Source: Chloroflexota bacterium (GTDB taxonomy: Bacteria; Chloroflexota; Anaerolineae; J102). Taken from it: DNA of 5,435 nt. The stretch spans positions 1 through 5,435 of the forward strand of contig JAJRXO010000146.1 of NCBI GenBank assembly GCA_024276255.1. Reading direction: 5' to 3'. Under the pieces are notes generated by a model. It worked only from the letters and a program-made list of their open reading frames with translations, had not been told where the DNA came from and searched no databases. Positions 1-4,970 of this stretch are shown piece after piece; within the stretch, counting starts at the first letter, position 1; the number at the start of each line of letters is the position of its first letter. A program made the translations under genes and the position numbers.

Positions 1-94
1 CCCACACCCCTCCGTGACCCGACCTGCCTGCATTGCCCCACCGATAAACGCTGCCGTAAGCCATCCCTTTGCCGATACACATTCATGAGCCGCG

Positions 95-583
95 TCAATC
101 GCCGTCATCCTTGCCGAACAGACGCAGCCATTCCTCCAGCTCCTTTGGCGAGAGTTGAGGCTCCGGGCGTTGCGAATGCACGGCTGCAGATCGATGTTTC
201 GGCGTGCGGTTAAGTCGGGCCAGGAACTCATCAACGCGCATCACCTGTGCCCGCAAGCCCAGCACCGCCTGTCGCAGCACTGCGTCATTGGTCACCACCG
301 TGACATTGGGCCTGGGCATCTCCGCCCGCACACGGTTCAGTATCACATTGTCGGCTTTGCTGCGCCGGGCCGCGGCAAAGATTACCTGCACGCCGCCACC
401 GGAGAGGTCGCGCGACCACCCGCCGGGCACCCCCCCATCTAAGACGACCACAATCGTTTGCCGCAGCCGCGGCTGCCGGCCGCGCAGCCACTGTACCAGT
501 CGCCATTCGTCATCTTCCTGATCCAGGCGAATGCCGGGCACAAGGCCGCTGCCGATGAGATTGTGGCCGTCAATAATGAACAT
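95..583 (-). CDS. YacP-like NYN/PIN-fold ribonuclease-family protein
   Basis: This 162-residue protein fits the YacP (DUF901) branch of the NYN superfamily, whose Bacillus member Rae1/YacP is a ribosome-associated endoribonuclease of about 170 residues. Seen in the sequence: an N-terminal strand ending in the acidic motif FIIDGHNLIG (D5, N8), a second strand TIVVVLDGG with D49, then KADNVI (D78, N79) and a strand TVVTNDAVL with N99 and D100. These are the spaced acidic and Asn residues expected of a metal-binding PIN-like active site. The last 35 residues are a hydrophilic, probably flexible tail with a short helix ending EEWLRLFGKDDGD. The start is the first ATG in frame, and no Shine-Dalgarno sequence precedes it. 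The gene lies 66 bases downstream of the formiminotransferase on the same strand, so it is probably cotranscribed. The fold assignment is firm; ribosome association and mRNA cleavage are inferred from the family only. Confidence 0.85.
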   Translation of the reverse strand: MFIIDGHNLIGSGLVPGIRLDQEDDEWRLVQWLRGRQPRLRQTIVVVLDGGVPGGWSRDLSGGGVQVIFAAARRSKADNVILNRVRAEMPRPNVTVVTNDAVLRQAVLGLRAQVMRVDEFLARLNRTPKHRSAAVHSQRPEPQLSPKELEEWLRLFGKDDGD

Positions 584-649
584 GAGGGAGTCGCAGGGGA
601 ACGTGAACGACGTAAAATCCGCCCGATCACAGGCAGGGGCTCACGTATT

Positions 650-1540
650 TTAATGCAGATGCCATTCCAGGATGCTTTCGGGGCTGAGATTGTCGAGCTG
701 TAAATACCACTGGGCAGCATCGAGCAGCGCCTGTTCAGGGATCAGCCCGATCAGTTCGGCGCTTTGAATGCCGACGCCATAGCGGCTGGCTTCACGGCGG
801 ATCAATTCCGTCACGCGAAACAGCGGCGTGCGGGTGTAATCCAGGAAATTCATGGAGACCTGCGCCCGGCCTTCAACCAGCAGGCCCATGGCCTGCAGAT
901 AGCGCATGCCGCCGGATGAATGGCGAATGGCTTTGGCGATCTTTTTGGCCACAGATACATCGTCCGTCGTGAGGTAGATGTTGTAGGCAATGAGAGGGGG
1001 CCGGGCACCGATGACGGTGGCGCCTGCCGAACCCAGCTCCGCCGGGCCAAAATCGGGACGACGATCCTCATCTCCGGCGGCCAACGCGGCTTTCAGGCCT
1101 TCGTACTCGCCCTTGCGAATGTTGGCCAACACCTCGCGATCGGGACGGGTAGCGGCTTTGTAATAGAGATAAGTGGGGATGTTGAGTTCGGCGCTGACAC
1201 GTTGTGCCAGTTGCCGCGCCAGTTCCACGCATTCGGCCATGGTGATATCGCGGATGGGCACCAGCGGTACCACATCGGTGGCGCCGATGCGCGGATGTCC
1301 GCCCTGCTGTTGATTCATATCGATGAGCTCGGCGGCCCTGGCAATGCCGCGAAACAGGGCCTCGCTGACAGCAGCGGGCTCACCCACCAGCGTGACCACG
1401 CTGCGATTGTGGTCGGCATCGGAGGAATGATCGATGACGCGAGCGCCATCGACGCTGTTGTAGGCTGCCAGAATGGCATCGATCACATCCTGACGACGGC
1501 CTTCGGAGAAATTGGGGACAGATTCGATAATAGCTGACAT
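650..1540 (-). CDS. Glutamate formiminotransferase, single-domain (FTCD N-terminal type)
   Basis: This 296-residue enzyme should transfer the formimino group between N-formimino-glutamate and tetrahydrofolate (EC 2.1.2.5), giving 5-formimino-THF in the cytosol. It aligns by eye with the formiminotransferase half of animal FTCD along its whole length: SVPNFSEGR near the start, DHNRSVVTLVGEP (residues 43-55), GGHPRIGATDVVPLVPI (80-96), PTYLYYKAA, RPDFGP, GATVIGARPPLIAYNIYL, VSMNFLDYT and ELIGLIPEQALLDAA near the end. His82 is in the position of the catalytic histidine of porcine FTCD. The cyclodeaminase domain is absent and no separate cyclodeaminase gene is in view. The ATG at 1540 is chosen over an upstream in-frame start at 1597 because it begins at the conserved MSAIIESVPNF and has GAGG five bases upstream. 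Some single-domain members can also use 5-formyl-THF with glutamate, so the exact substrate is open. Confidence 0.93.
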   Translation of the reverse strand: MSAIIESVPNFSEGRRQDVIDAILAAYNSVDGARVIDHSSDADHNRSVVTLVGEPAAVSEALFRGIARAAELIDMNQQQGGHPRIGATDVVPLVPIRDITMAECVELARQLAQRVSAELNIPTYLYYKAATRPDREVLANIRKGEYEGLKAALAAGDEDRRPDFGPAELGSAGATVIGARPPLIAYNIYLTTDDVSVAKKIAKAIRHSSGGMRYLQAMGLLVEGRAQVSMNFLDYTRTPLFRVTELIRREASRYGVGIQSAELIGLIPEQALLDAAQWYLQLDNLSPESILEWHLH

Positions 1541-1544
1541 AGAT

Positions 1545-1549
1545 ACCTC
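1545..1549 (-). promoter_or_regulatory. Ribosome binding site of the formiminotransferase gene
   Basis: On the minus strand GAGGT lies four bases before the ATG at 1540 (GAGG five bases before). It decides the start in favour of 1540 over the longer reading frame from 1597, which has no such site. Confidence 0.6.
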
Positions 1550-1645
1550 GATGGAAATACGATGTTGGAGTTCAGACTCACAGGTTGACAAGACCAAGGT
1601 GCTGAAGACGATCGCTCAAGGCAGTCGGCGATCACGCCTTCATTG

Positions 1646-1654
1646 TATATAGCA
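1646..1654 (-). promoter_or_regulatory. Possible extended -10 promoter for the formiminotransferase gene
   Basis: The minus strand reads TGCTATATA, a TGN extension plus a 4/6 match to TATAAT, in the 143-base gap between the TPR gene and the formiminotransferase. No good -35 box is visible upstream. Transcription would begin near 1639 and give a leader of about 100 bases. Read-through from the TPR gene is an equally good explanation for expression, since no convincing terminator separates the two genes. Confidence 0.3.
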
Positions 1655-1683
1655 GGGCGAACGACATCCAAATGAAAGGCCGC

Positions 1684-2817
1684 TTAATTTCCTTCCGGCG
1701 ATTCTTCGCAGGTTTGCAGACCGACCAACGCCGGCTGCGACATGGGGTTGATATCCAGGGCTGTCTGCAGCCAGGGAATCGCGGCCTCACAATTACGCGG
1801 ATCACCATAGATGTAGGATAAACCCAGGGTGTAGTAATAGGCTTCGTTGTCCAGCCCCAGGTTGATGGCTTTTTCCAGGGGCACCACCGCATCTTCGTAA
1901 CGCTGACGACGATAATAGGCCATACCGAGATGGGCCTGCGCTTCGGCATTGTCGGGGTTCATATCGATGGCCCGTTCCAACTCGATGATCGCCCTATCAG
2001 GATCATCCTGATAGTAGTAAGCCCAGCCCATGGCATCGTAAGCAACATCGTAATCGGGCTTGACCCCGATCGCCTGGCGATAGTACTCGATGGCCTTATC
2101 ATACTCGCCCAGGGCCGTGTAGTTGAGCCCGGCCTCGTAATACAGACGGGCCAGCCGGGGATGAATACGGATTGCCTCTTCATACGCGGCAATCGACTTC
2201 TCGTATTCGCCCTGCACATTGTAGGCATAGGCCAGAGCCCGGTGTGCATCCAGGCTCTGCTGATTGAGCCGAACGGCCTCCATGCCCTCGTCTTCCGCCT
2301 TGGTCCAGTTGCCCAGGTCCCCGTAGATCTCGGCCAGATAAGCATGCGCTTCCGCCAACTGGGGATTCAGATCGACGGCATGGATGCCCACCTGCACGGC
2401 CTTGTTATAATCGCGATTCCAATCCAGGGCCCAGGCATAAACGGCATTGGCATAGGCATCAGTATCATCCAGTTCCATCGCCCGTTCAGCGCTTTTCAAC
2501 GCTGCTTCCGGTTGATCATCCAGGATCTGCAAGCGGGCCATTCCAGCCCATGACTGGCCGTCTTCCGGGCGCAATTGCAAATAGGACTGATAGGCAGTGA
2601 TGGCATCATCCAGCCGACCTTCCTGATACGCCAGCTCCACGTCAAGCAGATAGTTTTCCGGCGCGGGAGTAGGCGTGGGTGTGGGTTCAAAGGGATTGGG
2701 GATAAAGCCGGGCTGTCGCAAGGCATAGAAAATCAAGCCAGCCATGACCGCCAGCAGAAAAAGATTGCGGCGACGTTTGCGATTGCGGCGACGTTTACGA
2801 CTGTCGGTAATATACAT
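1684..2817 (-). CDS. Membrane-anchored tetratricopeptide-repeat (TPR) protein
   Basis: This 377-residue protein is probably a scaffold; no enzymatic domain is visible. Residues 1-18 are very basic (two copies of KRRRN), followed by one hydrophobic segment at about 18-33 (LFLLAVMAGLIFYAL). By the positive-inside rule the N-terminus should be cytoplasmic and the rest outside the membrane. A Pro-Thr tether (PTPTPTPAP, residues 45-53) leads into about nine TPR units from residue 57 to about 360. Typical units show the W/Y-x2-LG-x2-Y, A-x4-A and P signature, for example GLNYTALGEYDKAIEYYRQA and GMAYYRRQRYEDAVVPLEKA. The start is uncertain: the ATG at 2817 is preferred, but an in-frame TTG at 2844 would add nine residues, and neither has a Shine-Dalgarno site. 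It is first in a possible three-gene leftward unit with the formiminotransferase and the NYN protein. The partner proteins cannot be told from the sequence. Confidence 0.9.
   Translation of the reverse strand: MYITDSRKRRRNRKRRRNLFLLAVMAGLIFYALRQPGFIPNPFEPTPTPTPAPENYLLDVELAYQEGRLDDAITAYQSYLQLRPEDGQSWAGMARLQILDDQPEAALKSAERAMELDDTDAYANAVYAWALDWNRDYNKAVQVGIHAVDLNPQLAEAHAYLAEIYGDLGNWTKAEDEGMEAVRLNQQSLDAHRALAYAYNVQGEYEKSIAAYEEAIRIHPRLARLYYEAGLNYTALGEYDKAIEYYRQAIGVKPDYDVAYDAMGWAYYYQDDPDRAIIELERAIDMNPDNAEAQAHLGMAYYRRQRYEDAVVPLEKAINLGLDNEAYYYTLGLSYIYGDPRNCEAAIPWLQTALDINPMSQPALVGLQTCEESPEGN
2763..2798. repeat. Tandem 18-bp direct repeat in the TPR gene
   Basis: GATTGCGGCGACGTTTGC at 2763-2780 is followed at once by a copy at 2781-2798 that differs at one base (17 of 18 identical). 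It is in frame and encodes the doubled KRRRNR motif of the basic N-terminus. It looks like a small in-frame duplication that strengthens the cytoplasmic positive patch before the membrane helix. Confidence 0.9.
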
Positions 2818-3049
2818 GGGAGATCGGGTGGGTGCGGATAACAATCAAAAGCGGCCGTACTGGCATCCTCATACTAATTTTCATCAACTCAGCAAGCACT
2901 GGCCGTTTGTAGCCCAGAAAACCTGTAAATCTGAAAACCGGGATGGTGCCATCCCCAACCGGCCTGGTTACCTGGCCTACTTGTTAACCTGTTCATCTTG
3001 AGCCAAAAGGCAAAAAATGGATGTGGACCTGTTTAATTATTAGCAAGCA
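2818..3049 (-). other. Long 5' leader of the TPR gene, no gene seen
   Basis: If transcription starts just downstream of the extended -10 box at 3056-3064, the TPR mRNA has a leader of about 230 bases. I see no convincing coding region in it on either strand. It holds one clear hairpin (2940-2955) and three ACAGGT words on the minus strand (2921-2926, 2987-2992, 3027-3032). I do not recognise a known riboswitch class here. A weaker, nearer promoter (TTGCTG, 16 bases, TATGAG on the minus strand, about 2865-2895) would give a much shorter leader. Confidence 0.35.
2940..2955 (-). other. Hairpin in the TPR gene leader
   Basis: GGGATGG and CCATCCC are perfect inverted arms separated by two bases (in practice six pairs closing a four-base loop). 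On the minus strand the stem is followed by GGTTTTC, then further T-rich sequence, so it could be a weak terminator or attenuator in the TPR leader. The T-run does not touch the stem and is interrupted, which argues against efficient termination. Confidence 0.35.
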
Positions 3050-3055
3050 AAGTAA

Positions 3056-3064
3056 ATTATAGCA
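3056..3064 (-). promoter_or_regulatory. Extended -10 promoter for the leftward TPR gene
   Basis: The minus strand reads TGCTATAAT, a perfect TATAAT with the TGN extension. There is no TTGACA-like box 16-18 bases upstream, where the sequence is GC-rich, which is common for extended -10 promoters. Transcription would start near 3049. It lies about 40 bases from the -35 box of the divergent purH promoter, so the two polymerases would compete for nearly the same stretch of DNA. Confidence 0.55.
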
Positions 3065-3102
3065 CATGGCCTGCTTCTCCCCGCATCATCACCTCCTTTT
3101 TA

Positions 3103-3131
3103 TTGACACGCCCCCCTCTTCTCGATATACT
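3103..3131 (+). promoter_or_regulatory. Sigma-70-type promoter of purH
   Basis: A perfect -35 hexamer TTGACA (3103-3108) is followed after exactly 17 bases by TATACT (3126-3131), a 5/6 match to the -10 consensus. Transcription should start near 3138, about 14 bases before the first paired base of the riboswitch, giving a purH leader of about 180 bases. The position fits the RNA element downstream very well, which supports both calls. Confidence 0.8.
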
Positions 3132-3151
3132 CCGGACAGAAATATCAACCC

Positions 3152-3249
3152 CCCTGCCTTCGACTGGCGAAACTGTCATCGGACAGATGTGGAAGCAACC
3201 ACACGGAAGAAGGAAGGGTTAAAACAGACACAGTCGCTCGCCTGGGCTG
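3152..3249 (+). ncRNA. ZTP (pfl) riboswitch aptamer upstream of purH
   Basis: The ZTP/ZMP riboswitch senses the purine intermediate AICAR ribotide, which accumulates when 10-formyl-THF runs short. Conserved class elements seen here are GACTGGCG (3162-3169), a GTGGAA...CCAC hairpin (3188-3203), a following CGGAAG-type purine stretch, and near the 3' end CGCCTGGGC (3239-3247). Pairing supports the fold. A P1 stem joins 3152-3161 to 3209-3218 (nine pairs around one G-A mismatch). Inner hairpins are CTGTC/GACAG (3173-3177 with 3182-3186) and TGTGG/CCACA (3188-3192 with 3199-3203). The expected pseudoknot can form between GGCG (3166-3169) and CGCC (3239-3242), and CAG/CTG (3231-3233 with 3247-3249) can close the short 3' hairpin. 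Its place before purH is one of the typical contexts for this class. Ligand binding is inferred, not shown. Confidence 0.9.
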
Positions 3250-3282
3250 GGTAGTCGGTCATCCATGCCGACTACCTTTTTT
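3250..3282 (+). terminator. Intrinsic terminator forming the riboswitch expression platform
   Basis: GGTAGTCGG (3250-3258) and CCGACTACC (3268-3276) form a perfect nine-pair stem around a nine-base loop, followed immediately by six T residues (3277-3282). It begins right at the 3' edge of the ZTP aptamer and ends 36 bases before the purH ATG. The natural reading is transcriptional control: the terminator stops the leader RNA unless ZMP/ZTP-bound aptamer hinders it, so purH would be switched on by the ligand. Confidence 0.9.
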
Positions 3283-3318
3283 ATTTCACTTCGCTCACCC
3301 CTCATCTGGTATCTCATC

Positions 3319-4824
3319 ATGCGTGCTTTACTTTCTGTTTCCGACAAATCCGGACTCGTCGATCTTGCCCGCGCCCTGCATGGGGCTGGGATTATACTCA
3401 TTGCCAGCGGAGGTACGGCCCGTACCCTCAACGCGGCCGGCTTACCCGTCATCCCCGTGTCCATGCTGACGGGCTTCCCCGAGATCCTGGGCGGCCGGGT
3501 GAAGACCCTGCATCCGGCCATCCACGGCCCCATTCTTGCCCGCCCCACGGCCGAGCACGAAGCCGAACTGGCAGCCCACAACATGGCCGCCATTGATCTC
3601 GTGGTGTGCAATCTCTATCCCTTCGCCCGCACCATCGCCTCGGCCGATGTCACGTTTACCCAGGCCATGGAACAGATCGACATCGGGGGCGTCGCCCTGT
3701 TGCGGGCAGCGGCCAAAAACAACGAGCGGGTCACAGTGGTTGTGGACCCCGACGATTATGCATGGGTGGCCGAAAAGCTGACCGGCGGCGGCCTGTCGGC
3801 AGCAGAACGACGGGCGCTGGCGCTGAAGGCCTTTCGCCATACCGCGGCTTATGACGCGGCCATCAGCAATTATCTGGCCCGCGAAGTAGAGGGCGACACC
3901 CCCACGCCGACCCACTTGCACCTGATTGCTGAGCGGGTGCAAAACCTGCGCTATGGCGAAAATCCTCATCAACAAGCAGCTTTTTATCGATGGGCAGGCT
4001 ATGAACCGGCCTTCGTGCAGCTCCAGGGCAAGGCGCTGAGCTATAATAACCTGGGGGATCTGCACGGCGCCTGGGGAGCAGTCAATGAATACGAAACACC
4101 GGCGGTTGCGATCATCAAGCACGCCAATCCCTGCGGGCTGGCCACTCACGAGGATATCGTAGTCGCCTATCAACGGGCCCTGGCCTCCGATCCCGTAAGC
4201 GCTTTTGGCTCCATCGTAGCCGCCAACCGTCCTGTCGATCTGGCGCTGGTAGAGGCGATGGGGAAACTCTTTGTGGAAGTGCTGGCTGCACCCGAGTTCA
4301 CACCCGCCGCATTGCAGCGCCTGCGTAAAAAGAAAAATCTCCGCGTGATGCGGGCCACCGGCGCCCCCGAATATCCCCTGCAGCTGCTGACGGTGAGCGG
4401 CGGCCTGCTGCTGCAAACCAGGGATGATCAGATTCTGTCCCGCGCCGAGGTGGTCAGCCAACGCCAGCCTGATGATCGCGAAATGGCCGACCTGCTGTTC
4501 GCCTGGCGTGTGGCCAAGTGGGTCAAATCCAACGCTATTGTGTTTGCCAGGGATCAGGCCACAGTCGGCATCGGCGCCGGGCAGATGAGCCGGGTGGACG
4601 CGGTGCATTATGCGGCCATCAAGGCCGGGGAACGGGCGCGGGCGGCGGTCATGGCCTCAGACGCCTTCTTCCCCTTTGCCGATGGCATCGAAGCCGCGGC
4701 TCAGGCCGGTGTTACAGCCGTCATTCAGCCTGGCGGTTCCAAGCGCGATGAGGAAGTCATCGCCGCCGCCGATCGATTGGGGCTGGCCATGGTCTTTACG
4801 GGCATGCGCCATTTCCGACATTAG
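3319..4824 (+). CDS. purH: Bifunctional AICAR formyltransferase/IMP cyclohydrolase PurH
   Basis: This 501-residue enzyme carries out the last two steps of IMP synthesis in the cytosol: formylation of AICAR with 10-formyl-THF (EC 2.1.2.3), then ring closure (EC 3.5.4.10). The N-terminal MGS-like cyclohydrolase part (about 1-190) shows SVSDKSG, GRVKTLHPAIHG (59-70), CNLYPF and IDIGGVALLRAAAKN (120-134). The transformylase part (about 200-501) shows LRYGENPHQ, KHANPCG with the catalytic pair Lys267-His268, SDPVSAFGSIVA, KSNAIVFA, a SDAFFPFADG block and the usual TGMRHFRH C-terminus. The gene looks intact, slightly shorter than many homologues. The ATG at 3319 is chosen because MRALLSVSDKSG is the conserved beginning; a longer frame from 3265 would start inside the terminator loop. 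No Shine-Dalgarno site precedes the start. Expression is probably governed by the ZTP riboswitch. Confidence 0.98.
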   Translation: MRALLSVSDKSGLVDLARALHGAGIILIASGGTARTLNAAGLPVIPVSMLTGFPEILGGRVKTLHPAIHGPILARPTAEHEAELAAHNMAAIDLVVCNLYPFARTIASADVTFTQAMEQIDIGGVALLRAAAKNNERVTVVVDPDDYAWVAEKLTGGGLSAAERRALALKAFRHTAAYDAAISNYLAREVEGDTPTPTHLHLIAERVQNLRYGENPHQQAAFYRWAGYEPAFVQLQGKALSYNNLGDLHGAWGAVNEYETPAVAIIKHANPCGLATHEDIVVAYQRALASDPVSAFGSIVAANRPVDLALVEAMGKLFVEVLAAPEFTPAALQRLRKKKNLRVMRATGAPEYPLQLLTVSGGLLLQTRDDQILSRAEVVSQRQPDDREMADLLFAWRVAKWVKSNAIVFARDQATVGIGAGQMSRVDAVHYAAIKAGERARAAVMASDAFFPFADGIEAAAQAGVTAVIQPGGSKRDEEVIAAADRLGLAMVFTGMRHFRH

Positions 4825-4843
4825 GATGGCCCTTCTGGCCTCT

Positions 4844-4867
4844 GGTGGGGGAGTAGAAAACCCCGCC
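4844..4867 (+). terminator. Possible hairpin terminator after purH
   Basis: Twenty bases after the purH stop, GGTGGGG (4844-4850) can pair with CCCCGCC (4861-4867), seven pairs including one G-U, around a ten-base loop. No T-run follows, so it is at best a weak or factor-assisted terminator, or a 3'-end stabilising hairpin. Confidence 0.3.
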
Positions 4868-4928
4868 CCTGGACTTGAAATACAGCCACACAAGTGCGGC
4901 GAATTATCAGATTCGCCTCCTCTGGTCG

Positions 4929-4934
4929 TATAAT
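4929..4934 (+). promoter_or_regulatory. Candidate -10 box for the PatB-like gene
   Basis: A perfect TATAAT lies 36 bases before the ATG at 4971. The -35 region is poor: ATCAGA at 17 bases spacing matches 3/6, TTATCA at 19 bases matches 4/6. Transcription would start near 4941, giving a leader of about 30 bases and separating this gene from riboswitch control of purH. Confidence 0.5.
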
Positions 4935-4960
4935 GAGCCAATTCTGTTGCCAGTACATCG

Positions 4961-4965
4961 AGGAG
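4961..4965 (+). promoter_or_regulatory. Ribosome binding site of the PatB-like gene
   Basis: AGGAG lies five bases before the ATG at 4971. It is the best Shine-Dalgarno site in the window and fixes the start of the gene. Confidence 0.8.
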
Positions 4966-4970
4966 CCGCC

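Noticed and set aside
1..94. Possible start of a further minus-strand gene downstream of the NYN gene
   Set aside because: Two short minus-strand frames with ATG starts run off the edge, but neither has a convincing ribosome site at a proper distance or a recognisable sequence in fewer than 30 codons.
920..1537. 205-codon plus-strand frame opposite the formiminotransferase
   Set aside because: It lies wholly within a conserved enzyme gene on the other strand and shows no family motif.
1585..1590. Perfect TTGACA on the plus strand between the TPR and formiminotransferase genes
   Set aside because: No -10-like box at 16-19 bases and no plus-strand gene downstream.
1627..1638. GGCG/CGCC hairpin after the TPR gene as a terminator
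   Set aside because: Only four pairs and no T-run on either strand.
1930..2553. 207-codon plus-strand frame opposite the TPR gene
   Set aside because: Its periodic Ile/Leu-rich sequence is the mirror of the TPR codons; no start signal or domain.
2921..3032. ACAGGT words (minus strand) as a possible operator array
   Set aside because: Spacing is irregular, the words are short and not palindromic, and the count is not far from chance.
3442..4608. 388-codon open frame on the minus strand opposite purH
   Set aside because: It is exactly antisense to a clear PurH, is rich in Gly/Gln/His and lacks any recognisable domain or ribosome site. Long antisense frames are expected from codon bias in GC-rich genes.
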